Below are positions 56,544 through 63,855 of a stretch of 64,000 bases of DNA, piece after piece (the first letter of the stretch is position 1; each line of letters begins with the position of its first letter). The stretch spans positions 310,001 to 374,000 of the forward strand of contig NZ_CP032544.1 in assembly GCF_003867075.1 (NCBI RefSeq). The letters are read 5' to 3'. The translations under genes and the position numbers were made by a program. Origin of the DNA: Tenacibaculum mesophilum (GTDB lineage: Bacteria; Bacteroidota; Bacteroidia; Flavobacteriales; Flavobacteriaceae). Below the pieces are notes generated by a model that saw only the letters and a list, made by a program, of their open reading frames with translations, was not told the DNA's origin and searched no databases.

Positions 56544-56551
56544 CAAAGGTA
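56544..56551 (-). promoter_or_regulatory. -7 element of the glyoxylate regulator gene
   Basis: TACCTTTG on the minus strand fits TAnnTTTG, 27 bases before the TTG start. A copy of TTAGCGAA lies just upstream of it (56558-56565). Confidence 0.5.
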
Positions 56552-56593
56552 TAAAAATTAGCGAATTAATAAAAATTTGTAATTTACATGTTT

Positions 56594-56609
56594 TTAGCGA
56601 ACGTTCGCT
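56594..56609. promoter_or_regulatory. Palindromic operator candidate upstream of aceB
   Basis: AGCGAACGTTCGCT (56596-56609) is a perfect 14-base palindrome. Its half-site with two more bases, TTAGCGAA, recurs at 56558-56565 in direct orientation, 36 bases away. The palindrome sits immediately upstream of the putative aceB -33 element, a typical activator position. Confidence 0.6.
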
Positions 56610-56611
56610 TT

Positions 56612-56639
56612 TTTGTTTGAGTTCTTTTTTTTAATATTG
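56612..56639 (+). promoter_or_regulatory. Putative aceB promoter
   Basis: TTTG at 56612-56615, a 16-base spacer and TAATATTG at 56632-56639 (one mismatch to TAnnTTTG) approximate the Bacteroidetes TTTG-N17-TAnnTTTG promoter, 33 bases before the aceB start codon. Confidence 0.4.
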
Positions 56640-56672
56640 AACTGTCAATCAATAAGTAAAAAATAAATAGAT

Positions 56673-58268
56673 ATGAATCAAGATGTTTTAGCAAAAGAAA
56701 TTCAATGTGTAGGTTTTGATCAAACCGAGTATAAAAGTGTTTTGACCAATGAAGCCAAAGCATTTTTAATTCAACTTCAAGAAAAATTTAATCCTCAAAG
56801 ACTTCAATTATTAGCTGAAAGAGAAATCGAACAAGCTTATTTTGATGCAGGAAACTATCCTTCTTTTCCTTTGGAAACGAAAGAGATAAGAGAGAGCGAT
56901 TGGGTATGTGCTCCGTTACCTGAAGATTTGTTAGATAGGAGAGTAGAAATTACAGGGCCAGTAGAGCGTAAAATGATTATCAATGCATTAAATTCTGGAG
57001 CAAAAACGTTTATGGCAGATTTTGAAGATAGTAATTCACCTACAATTCAAAATATTTTAGATGGTCAGGTAAACTTACGAGATGCAGTAAATAAAACAAT
57101 TTCATTTTATAATACAACAAAAGATAAGAACTATGAGTTGAAAGACAAAGTAGCTACCTTGTTAGTAAGACCAAGAGGGTTGCATTTAAATGAAAAACAT
57201 TTGTTGATTGATGGCGTAGAAATGTCAGGTTCTTTGGTAGATTTTGGATTGTACTTTTTCCATAATATCAAAGCCTTACGAGAACAGGGGAGTGCAACCT
57301 ATTTTTATTTACCTAAACTAGAACATTACAAAGAAGCGCGTTGGTGGAATGATGTTTTTGTGTTTGCACAAGAGTATATGGAGGTACCACAAAAAACCAT
57401 TAAAGCAACAGTATTAATAGAAACAATTACGGCAAGTTTTCAGTTGGATGAAATTATTTATGAGTTAAAAGATCATATGGCTGGTTTAAACTGTGGTCGT
57501 TGGGATTATATCTTTTCATACATTAAAAAGTTCAGAAATCATTCTGGTTTTATTGTGCCAAACCGTTCACAAGTAACCATGAGTAGCCCATTTATGAAGG
57601 CGTATTCGTTACGAGTTATTCAGTCGTGCCACAAACGAGGTGTACATGCTATGGGAGGAATGGCAGCACAAATTCCTGTGAAGAATAATGAAGAGTTGAA
57701 TAAAGAAGCTTTTGCTAAGGTTAAGAAAGATAAGGAGCAAGAAGTTAGGAATGGTCATGACGGAACTTGGGTGGCGCATCCTGGTTTAGTAGCAATTGCA
57801 ATGGACGTTTTTAATACAACAATGCCCAATGCGAATCAGATAGATAAAAAGCTAGAAGATCTAACAATTACAGAAAAAGATTTAGTAGAATTACCAGAAG
57901 GTACTATTACTGAGCAAGGAATACGAGAAAATATCAATGTTGGTATTTTGTATGTAGAGTCGTGGTTAATGGGACAAGGAGCAGCTGCCTTGTATAATTT
58001 AATGGAAGATGCAGCAACTGCTGAAATATCTCGAACACAAGTATGGCAATGGTTACATAAAAACGTAATGCTTGAAGATGGTAGAACGTTTACAGAGGGA
58101 ATGTATGAGCAATTTAAAAAAGAAGAATTAAAAAAAATAAAAAGTTATGTAGGTGAAGACAGATACAATAACGGAAAGTTTGAGTTAGCTATTCAATTAT
58201 TTGACGAGTTGATTTTAAACAAAGAATTTGTAGAGTTCTTAACCTTACCGGCATATAAATATTTATAG
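56673..58268 (+). CDS. aceB: Malate synthase A
   Basis: A 531-residue enzyme condensing glyoxylate with acetyl-CoA to malate. It has the family marks ADFEDSNSPT, LLVRPRGLHLNEKH, GLNCGRWDYIFS and HAMGGMAAQIP, and a late catalytic aspartate (NLMEDAATAEISR). Full-length class A. It lies 136 bases upstream of aceA and diverges from the probable regulator; with aceA it makes the complete glyoxylate shunt for growth on acetate or fatty acids. Confidence 0.96.
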   Translation: MNQDVLAKEIQCVGFDQTEYKSVLTNEAKAFLIQLQEKFNPQRLQLLAEREIEQAYFDAGNYPSFPLETKEIRESDWVCAPLPEDLLDRRVEITGPVERKMIINALNSGAKTFMADFEDSNSPTIQNILDGQVNLRDAVNKTISFYNTTKDKNYELKDKVATLLVRPRGLHLNEKHLLIDGVEMSGSLVDFGLYFFHNIKALREQGSATYFYLPKLEHYKEARWWNDVFVFAQEYMEVPQKTIKATVLIETITASFQLDEIIYELKDHMAGLNCGRWDYIFSYIKKFRNHSGFIVPNRSQVTMSSPFMKAYSLRVIQSCHKRGVHAMGGMAAQIPVKNNEELNKEAFAKVKKDKEQEVRNGHDGTWVAHPGLVAIAMDVFNTTMPNANQIDKKLEDLTITEKDLVELPEGTITEQGIRENINVGILYVESWLMGQGAAALYNLMEDAATAEISRTQVWQWLHKNVMLEDGRTFTEGMYEQFKKEELKKIKSYVGEDRYNNGKFELAIQLFDELILNKEFVEFLTLPAYKYL

Positions 58269-58310
58269 AGAAAAGCAATTTAAATTAAAAACTAGACTTG
58301 AATATTTAAA

Positions 58311-58362
58311 TCTCGATTATCGAGAAAAAAGCCCTCAAAAATGCGGCAACATTTAAGAGGGC
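58311..58362 (-). terminator. Structured element between aceB and aceA, terminator-like on the minus strand
   Basis: A perfect inverted repeat TCTCGA-TTA-TCGAGA (58311-58325) is followed by six A residues and a hairpin (58331-58362). The hairpin has GCCCTC/GAGGGC outer arms, an AA/AA internal loop, AAATG/CATTT inner arms and a CGGCAA loop. On the plus strand no T run follows. On the minus strand the hairpin is followed by TTTTTT, so it has the form of an intrinsic terminator reading against aceB-aceA. It could end a small antisense-oriented RNA or act as an mRNA processing structure. Confidence 0.5.
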
Positions 58363-58404
58363 AAGCTATCAATAAAAATTAATAACCTTATCAATTACAA
58401 AATT

Positions 58405-60036
58405 ATGAAAAATTTAGCACACGCTAATTATAGTTCTGCTTTACAAACAGTGAAAGAATTAAAGAAAAAGTTTGGATCAACTTGGAATTCAGTTTCTCCA
58501 GAGAATGCTGCTAGAATGGTAGCACAAAACCGTTTTAAAACAGGTTTAGATATCGCTAGATATACCGCTGCAATTATGAGAGAAGATATGGCGGCTTACG
58601 ATGCAGATTCATCTAATTATACACAGTCATTGGGGTGCTGGCACGGATTTGTAGCACAACAAAAAATGATTGCAGTAAAAAAACATCACAAAACAACAAG
58701 TAAACGTTATTTATATCTTTCAGGATGGATGGTAGCTGCATTGCGTTCAGAGTTTGGTCCATTACCAGATCAATCGATGCATGAAAAAACAGCAGTTCCT
58801 GCGTTAATTGAGGAGATTTATGATTTTCTACGTCAAGCAGATGCTATTGAATTAAACGATTTATTTAGAAGATTAGAAAACGGAGAAGATGTACAGAGTG
58901 AAATTGATAATTTTGAAACACATATAGTTCCAATTATTGCTGATATTGATGCTGGTTTTGGAAATGAAGAAGCTACGTATTTGTTAGCTAAAAAAATGAT
59001 TCAGGCTGGTGCTTGTGCTATTCAGATAGAAAATCAAGTTTCAGATGCTAAACAATGTGGGCATCAAGATGGAAAAGTAACCGTGCCACACGAAGACTTT
59101 ATAGCAAAATTAAATGCAATTCGATACGCCTTTTTAGAGTTAGGCGTAGAAGATGGAGTTATTGTAGCAAGAACCGATTCGGAAGGAGCAGGATTAACTC
59201 AAAAATTACCTGTAAGTCAAGAACCAGGAGATTTAGCTTCTCAATATTTAGCATTTGTAGAAGCTGAAGAAATTACAATTGATGAAGCAAAAGAAGACGA
59301 TGTATTACTAAAACGTGATGGAAAATTAGTGCGCCCTGTACGTTTGGCGAATGGTTTGTATAAGTTTAGAGAAGGAACGAATATTGATAGGGTAGTGCTA
59401 GATTGTATTACTAGCTTACAAAACGGAGCCGATTTGTTATGGATTGAAACGCCTACGCCTCATGTGGGGCAAATTGCTCATATGGTAAATAGAGTAAGAG
59501 CTGTGGTTCCTAATGCGAAGTTGGTGTACAATAACTCACCATCGTTTAATTGGACATTGAATTTCCGTAATCAAGTGTATGATGAAATGGTTGCTGAAGG
59601 TGAAAACATGACAGGATACGACAGAAATAATTTAATGAATGCGGCTTATGATGGTACAGAATTGTGTCATAGAGCGGATGAGAAAATCCGTACTTTCCAA
59701 ATAGATGGGGCAAGAGAAGCAGGTATTTTCCATCATTTAATCACCTTACCAACATACCATACAACAGCGCTACATATGAATGATTTAACAGAAGGTTATT
59801 TCGGAGAAGATGGAATGTTAGCGTATGTAAGAGGAGTGCAACGACAAGAAATTAGAAAAGGAGTTTCATGTGTAAAACATCAACGAATGGCTGGTTCTGA
59901 TTTAGGAGACGACCATAAAACATTTTTCGCAGGAGATAAAGCGTTAAAAGCTAGTGGAGAAAAGAATACATCTAATCAATTTGAAGTAGGGACAAAAGAT
60001 AAAGGGATAGAAGAAGAAAGTGCCGTAGCAGTATAA
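58405..60036 (+). CDS. aceA: Isocitrate lyase, long form
   Basis: A 543-residue enzyme cleaving isocitrate to glyoxylate and succinate. The catalytic loop reads DAKQCGHQDGK (KQCGH instead of the common KKCGH), with IADIDAGFGNEEATYLL and WIETPTPHV. It is about 110 residues longer than the E. coli enzyme, with extra sequence in the middle (about 275-310), as in the longer bacterial isoform, which also uses KQCGH. It appears intact and forms the glyoxylate shunt with aceB. Confidence 0.94.
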   Translation: MKNLAHANYSSALQTVKELKKKFGSTWNSVSPENAARMVAQNRFKTGLDIARYTAAIMREDMAAYDADSSNYTQSLGCWHGFVAQQKMIAVKKHHKTTSKRYLYLSGWMVAALRSEFGPLPDQSMHEKTAVPALIEEIYDFLRQADAIELNDLFRRLENGEDVQSEIDNFETHIVPIIADIDAGFGNEEATYLLAKKMIQAGACAIQIENQVSDAKQCGHQDGKVTVPHEDFIAKLNAIRYAFLELGVEDGVIVARTDSEGAGLTQKLPVSQEPGDLASQYLAFVEAEEITIDEAKEDDVLLKRDGKLVRPVRLANGLYKFREGTNIDRVVLDCITSLQNGADLLWIETPTPHVGQIAHMVNRVRAVVPNAKLVYNNSPSFNWTLNFRNQVYDEMVAEGENMTGYDRNNLMNAAYDGTELCHRADEKIRTFQIDGAREAGIFHHLITLPTYHTTALHMNDLTEGYFGEDGMLAYVRGVQRQEIRKGVSCVKHQRMAGSDLGDDHKTFFAGDKALKASGEKNTSNQFEVGTKDKGIEEESAVAV

Positions 60037-60058
60037 AAAATCTTAGTTGTTTGTAAAC

Positions 60059-60110
60059 TTCCTGTTATGTTTGGTTTGTTTCAATTGTTTGTTTGCATAG
60101 CAGGAATTTT
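60059..60110 (+). other. Long stem-loop after aceA
   Basis: TTCCTGTTATG (60059-60069) pairs with CATAGCAGGAA (60096-60106), 11 pairs including one G-U, around a T/G-rich 26-base loop, and TTTT follows. It may be a weak terminator or a 3' end structure. A clearer terminator lies 60 bases further on. Confidence 0.35.
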
Positions 60111-60172
60111 ACATACTAATTTGATAGTATGAGTTTATAATTAGCAGTTGTAAATTTTATTTTGATGTAGTT

Positions 60173-60199
60173 AGCTCTCTTATTAAAAGAGAGCTTTTT
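60173..60199 (+). terminator. Intrinsic terminator after aceA
   Basis: AGCTCTCT / AGAGAGCT arms with a 7-base loop are followed by TTTTT. It is oriented for aceA and separates it from the convergent cupin gene. Confidence 0.82.
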
Positions 60200-60229
60200 C
60201 ATTTTGATAATAATGTTTCAACAAGAGCT

Positions 60230-60607
60230 TTAATATTTTTGATTATCAATAGATTTCGTAATAGGAGTAATTAGGTCACCGGTATGTTTGGTAGATTTTG
60301 TTTCAATAAGCATAATTAAACAATCTTCCGAAGAACTAACTCTGTGATTTACACCTTTAGGAACTACAAATAAATCACCTTTTTTCATCGTAAAACTAGG
60401 TTGATTTTCTATTTCCATTAAAAGACTTCCATCGATAATATAAAAAAGCTCATCTTCGTTTTCATGATTATGCCACGGAATATCTTCCCCTTTAATTTTG
60501 GCGAGTTTAACATATTCATTGTTAACTTCAGAAATTATTTTAGGAGAAAAGTATTTTTTTAGTTTTTCAGCTTCCTGTAAGATGTTAATTGTTTGAGTAG
60601 TATCCAT
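60230..60607 (-). CDS. Cupin-domain protein
   Basis: A small single-domain cupin of 125 residues from the ATG at 60607 (a TTG at 60622 overlapping the upstream stop codon would add five residues). The metal-binding motifs are IPWHNHENEDELFYIIDG and, later, PKGVNHRVSS. Such proteins bind small ligands or act as isomerases or sensors; the substrate is unknown. It is tightly coupled with the MarR-GNAT reading frame upstream. Confidence 0.85.
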   Translation of the reverse strand: MDTTQTINILQEAEKLKKYFSPKIISEVNNEYVKLAKIKGEDIPWHNHENEDELFYIIDGSLLMEIENQPSFTMKKGDLFVVPKGVNHRVSSSEDCLIMLIETKSTKHTGDLITPITKSIDNQKY

Positions 60608-60618
60608 ATCGTAAGTTA

Positions 60619-61578
60619 TCAAGACTTTGTTTTTAATTCCATTTTAATATTACAACGTTCGTATGGGCAGTCTTCTTCCACAGGAATTTCTAAAAAGCCA
60701 AATTTTCTATAAATGTAAATAGCGTTTTCAAGTTTCGTGTTTGAGTATAAAACCAATTTATCAAACTGTTTGTCTTTTGCAAAATCAATACAATGTTGCA
60801 TGAGTTGTTGTCCTATTTTGTAACCCCTGTGTTTTGGTGAAACAGCCATTTTTGTTAATTCATAAACATTAGGTTCACTCATAGGCATTAAAGCTACAGT
60901 ACCTACAACTTCATTATTTAATTTAGCAAAGAAAATATGTCCTCCTTTGTCAATAATATATTTGTGAGGATTGCTTAAAACTTCCTCATCATAAGGTTCT
61001 ACGTAGAAAAATGTTTGTAACCATTCAATGTTCAGATTGTAAAAAGATGAGTTGTATTCTTCCTTAAATGTGGTAATCGTTACAGTACTTTGTGTTGTAT
61101 TCATTTTTATATGTTCTATAATAGCTTCGCTGAAAGACTTTTCATCGAACTTAGTCTCTAATTCATTTATAAGTTCAGTTAGTGATTCAGCCTTTATATT
61201 AGTGTACTTTTTAATAGTGTGTTCAATGCTGTTCCATATAGGGGTTACATTCTCTATGAGCTGCTTTCCTTTGTTAGAAATAAAAATAACTTTTTTTCGC
61301 TTATCCGATTTATCTTCTTTGAGGGTGATAAGTCCTTTTTTATGAAGCTTATTAATAGCTTGAGTAGTAGCAGGCTGCGATGTTTTTAAACTGTTGGTAA
61401 TCTCAGTATTAGTAACACCATCTTTGTTTTTTATAATTTTAAAAGTAGGAAATAGGTAAGGGTCAAAATGAATATTAAACTCATCGTACACCAATTGTGT
61501 TTCACGCATCATGTATTCGCTAGTCCTTTTTAACCTAGAACCTAATCCAATTTCTCATAATCCTTTAAGTGCGTCCAT
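60619..61578 (-). pseudogene. MarR-GNAT bifunctional regulator with in-frame TGA
   Basis: From ATG at 61578 the minus strand reads MDALKGL, then TGA at 61555-61557, then EIGLGSRLKRTSEYMM in the same frame and on to a stop at 60619. The segment after the TGA matches what a MarR N-terminus should contain, so the full gene is about 320 codons with one nonsense codon, probably GGA to TGA. Beyond it lie a winged helix (SQPATTQAINKLHKKGLI) and a C-terminal GNAT domain (about 165-318, VSPKHRGYKIGQQLM). Restart at the double ATG (61512/61509) would give a 297-residue protein lacking the first MarR helix, needed for dimers. Either a recent pseudogene or a truncated active form. Confidence 0.78.
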
Positions 61579-61587
61579 TTTTAATAA

Positions 61588-61603
61588 ATATAAGTACTTA
61601 TAT
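61588..61603. promoter_or_regulatory. Perfect palindrome at the MarR-GNAT transcription start
   Basis: ATATAAGTACTTATAT is a 16-base perfect palindrome. It lies 10 bases before the original ATG and just downstream of a minus-strand -7 element, so it covers the expected start of transcription. This is where an autorepressing MarR protein would bind. Confidence 0.55.
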
Positions 61604-61608
61604 AAATA

Positions 61609-61616
61609 CAAATATA
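61609..61616 (-). promoter_or_regulatory. -7 element of the MarR-GNAT gene
   Basis: TATATTTG on the minus strand fits TAnnTTTG and precedes the ATG at 61578 by about 30 bases. Confidence 0.5.
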
Positions 61617-61670
61617 TGTTTTTTTTGATTTATAATCCTTGTGTATTATTGTTGATAAGTGTCTAGGTGA

Positions 61671-61688
61671 TATTTTCCATGGAAAATA
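61671..61688. promoter_or_regulatory. Perfect 18-bp palindrome upstream of the redox operon
   Basis: TATTTTCCATGGAAAATA is a perfect palindrome overlapping the place where the -33 element of the doxX promoter should be. It differs in sequence from the palindrome at 61588, so a second regulator may bind here. Confidence 0.55.
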
Positions 61689-61703
61689 ATAAAAATATTT
61701 TTA

Positions 61704-61711
61704 TATATTTG
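61704..61711 (+). promoter_or_regulatory. -7 element of the redox operon
   Basis: TATATTTG fits TAnnTTTG, 25 bases before the doxX-like start codon. No clear TTTG -33 is seen, as expected for a promoter that needs an activator or is covered by the palindrome. Confidence 0.5.
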
Positions 61712-61736
61712 TAAATGAATTTTAATAACAAACAAA

Positions 61737-62087
61737 ATGAAAAGAGATAAAATTATTTTTTATGTAGCTACAGGGTTATTAACATTATTAATGTTTTTTT
61801 CAGCAGGAATGTATTTTTTTAATCATGCAGAAGTAGCTAAAATGTTTACAGCATTTGGGTACCCAACATACATTATTTACCCATATGCAGTAGCTAAGCT
61901 GTTAGGTTTAATAGCTTTATGGTTTTTTAGAGGAAAGTTTTTAAATGAATGGGCGTATGCAGGTTTTTTCTTTGCATTTATTCTAGCTTTTTTTGCTCAT
62001 TTTATGATTGGTGATGGAGAACAAACAGGAGCTGTAATAGCAATCGTACTATTAATAGTTTCGTATATTTATAGTAAAAAAATATAA
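61737..62087 (+). CDS. DoxX-like membrane protein
   Basis: A 116-residue protein with four hydrophobic helices, a short basic N-terminus (MKRDK) and the DoxX-type FSAGMYFFNHAEVAKMF segment. DoxX-like proteins are small inner-membrane proteins often found with thiol or redox genes. It heads a tightly packed operon: the OsmC start codon overlaps its stop codon by one base (TAATG). Confidence 0.83.
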   Translation: MKRDKIIFYVATGLLTLLMFFSAGMYFFNHAEVAKMFTAFGYPTYIIYPYAVAKLLGLIALWFFRGKFLNEWAYAGFFFAFILAFFAHFMIGDGEQTGAVIAIVLLIVSYIYSKKI

Positions 62088-62497
62088 TGAGCAACAATCC
62101 AACAGCAACAGTTACTTTAACTGACCGAAATTACTTAGCAGAAGCAAAAATGAGAAATCATTTTGCTGTTATTGATGAGCCTTTAGACAAAGGAGGAGAC
62201 GATAATGGACCAACTCCAGTAGAATATTTACTAACTGCAATTGGTGGATGTGTGTCTATTACTTTGAGAATGTATGCAGAGAGGAAAGGATGGGACTTAG
62301 GAAAAGTTACAGTAAATGTTAGCCAAAAAGAACAATTAACTCCAGAAGGAATTAAAAAATCATTAGTAGAAGAAATTTCATTCGAAAAAGAAGTTACAGA
62401 AGAGCAGCATACTAAACTATTAGAAATAGCAGGTAAATGCCCAGTAGCTAAAATGGTGAAAGGTGAAACAGAAATTGAGTCAAAAATAACAACATAG
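62087..62497 (+). CDS. OsmC family protein
   Basis: A 136-residue OsmC/YhfA-type protein with DKGGDDNGPTPVEYLLTAI, GGCVSITLRMYAERKG and the second-half cysteine in AGKCPVAKMV. The two cysteines (about residues 55 and 121) are those that reduce organic peroxides in OsmC/Ohr. Its location with DoxX, FMN reductase and Fe-S genes supports a role in detoxifying peroxides or reactive electrophiles. Confidence 0.92.
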   Translation: MSNNPTATVTLTDRNYLAEAKMRNHFAVIDEPLDKGGDDNGPTPVEYLLTAIGGCVSITLRMYAERKGWDLGKVTVNVSQKEQLTPEGIKKSLVEEISFEKEVTEEQHTKLLEIAGKCPVAKMVKGETEIESKITT

Positions 62498-63028
62498 ATG
62501 AAAAAAATAATCGCTTTCGCAGGTAGTAACAGCAAAAAATCAATAAACAAACAATTAGTAACATATGCTTCTAGCTTATTAGGTGGAATTGAAGTTTCAG
62601 TATTAGATTTAAACGATTATCCATTACCTATTTATGGAATTGATAAAGAAATAGAAGAAGGTGTACCAGAAAATGCCGCAATATTTCTAGAAAAAATTAA
62701 AGAAGCAGATGGAATAGCTGTATCGTTAGCAGAACATAATGGTAATTTTACGGTAGCTTTTAAGAATATTATAGACTGGATGTCGCGTATAGAACAAAAA
62801 ATATGGCATAATAAACCAATGCTATTATTATCAACTTCTCCTGGAGGTAGAGGAGGGGCGTCGTCAATGGCAATAGCTAAAAATGGATTTCCTCATATGG
62901 GAGCAAATGTTATAGCAGATTTTTCTTTACCGAAATTTTATGATAACTTTAATGACGGAAGGATTGTAAATGAGGAGTTTAATGAAGAAATAAAAGAAGC
63001 AGTTACAACTTTCCAAAAAGCAGTATAA
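62498..63028 (+). CDS. NADPH-dependent FMN reductase family protein
   Basis: A 176-residue flavodoxin-like reductase with AFAGSNSKKSINKQL at the N-terminus, the inner AEHNGNFTVAFKNIIDWMSR signature and LLLSTSPGGRGG. Such proteins use NAD(P)H to reduce FMN, quinones or chromate. It starts at the base after the OsmC stop codon. Its likely job is reducing quinones or supplying electrons within the stress operon. Confidence 0.92.
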   Translation: MKKIIAFAGSNSKKSINKQLVTYASSLLGGIEVSVLDLNDYPLPIYGIDKEIEEGVPENAAIFLEKIKEADGIAVSLAEHNGNFTVAFKNIIDWMSRIEQKIWHNKPMLLLSTSPGGRGGASSMAIAKNGFPHMGANVIADFSLPKFYDNFNDGRIVNEEFNEEIKEAVTTFQKAV

Positions 63029-63045
63029 ACATAAAATTTTAAGTT

Positions 63046-63477
63046 ATGTCAGAAGCAAAGGAAATTGTAAAGAACTATAGTAATAATGATATTACTGTAG
63101 TTTGGAAGCCAAACAAATGTATCCATTCAAAAAAATGTTGGAAAGGTTTGATACAGGTTTTTAATCCACAAAATAGACCTTGGATTAAGATGGATGGAGC
63201 TACTACAGAAAGAATTAAAAAGCAAGTAGAGGAATGCCCATCAGGAGCTTTATCATATATTTCAAAAAGAGAAGGGAGTCAAGCAGCAGCTCATACAGAA
63301 ACTAAGGTAGAAGCATTAGAAGATGGTCCTTTATTAATTTACGGAACTCTGCATGTAACTAATCTGGATGGTACAACAGAAAAGAAAAATAAAACAACTG
63401 CTTTTTGCAGGTGTGGGGCTTCTCATAACAAACCATATTGTGATGGTACACATGTAAAAGTTGAGTTTAAAGGGTAA
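63046..63477 (+). CDS. Divergent [4Fe-4S] plus CDGSH iron-sulfur protein
   Basis: A 143-residue fusion. The first half (about 15-78) is a divergent single-cluster ferredoxin-like domain (KCIHSKKCWKGL, then ECPSGALSY). The second half (about 95-143) is a CDGSH-type [2Fe-2S] domain with CRCGASHNKPYCDGTH, where Cys3-His ligation is complete. The product could carry two different clusters and act as a small redox carrier or sensor. It is 17 bases downstream of the FMN reductase, its plausible electron donor. Confidence 0.88.
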   Translation: MSEAKEIVKNYSNNDITVVWKPNKCIHSKKCWKGLIQVFNPQNRPWIKMDGATTERIKKQVEECPSGALSYISKREGSQAAAHTETKVEALEDGPLLIYGTLHVTNLDGTTEKKNKTTAFCRCGASHNKPYCDGTHVKVEFKG

Positions 63478-63479
63478 TT

Positions 63480-63761
63480 ATGAAAGTACAGCAAGAAGAC
63501 AATGATAAAAAAGGAGAGTTCTATATTGAAGTTGAAGGGAATAGAGCTGCTTTAATGACGTATACTTGGGCAGGTAAGGATAAATTAATTATAGATCATA
63601 CTGAAGTTGGTGATGATTTAAGAGGAAAAGGAGTAGGATATAAGTTGGTAGCAGCCTCGGTAAATTTTGCTAGAAGTAAAAATATCAAAATTCTTCCATT
63701 ATGCCCATTTGCTAAATCAGTTTTTGATAAAAAGCCTGAATACTCAGACGTTTTAGCTTAA
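63480..63761 (+). CDS. Small GNAT-fold protein (YjdJ-like)
   Basis: A 93-residue minimal GNAT domain with MTYTWAGKDKLIIDHTEVGD, the acetyl-CoA loop RGKGVGYKLV and ILPLCPFAKSVF. The family is far shorter than normal acetyltransferases and keeps a conserved cysteine in PLCPFA. Substrate unknown. It starts 2 bases after the CDGSH gene, so it belongs to the redox operon. Confidence 0.9.
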   Translation: MKVQQEDNDKKGEFYIEVEGNRAALMTYTWAGKDKLIIDHTEVGDDLRGKGVGYKLVAASVNFARSKNIKILPLCPFAKSVFDKKPEYSDVLA

Positions 63762-63824
63762 ATAAAATTCCTTTTCAATATTTGTAAAGAATTTATATTC
63801 CTTGGTATATAAATGTGTGTTTTG

Positions 63825-63849
63825 TATTTTTGTACTCAAAATAAGGAGG
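63825..63849 (+). promoter_or_regulatory. Promoter and strong ribosome binding site of the last gene
   Basis: TATTTTTG (63825-63832) fits the -7 consensus. AAGGAGG (63843-63849) is a full Shine-Dalgarno sequence six bases before the ATG at 63856. Such a site is unusual in Bacteroidetes, where most genes lack one. Confidence 0.5.
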
Positions 63850-63855
63850 TTAAAA

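Noticed and set aside
58311..58362. Ordinary plus-strand terminator after aceB
   Set aside because: No T run follows the hairpin on the plus strand (AAGCTATCAATA follows), so plus-strand intrinsic termination is unlikely.
60059..60110. Attachment site or transposon end formed by the 11-base inverted repeat
   Set aside because: The loop is only 26 bases, there is no transposase or target duplication, and it lies where a 3'-end RNA structure is expected.
61555..61557. Selenocysteine at the TGA of the MarR-GNAT gene
   Set aside because: No bacterial SECIS-like hairpin was evident after the TGA, the expected residue in the family is not cysteine, and a Gly codon one base away explains it better.
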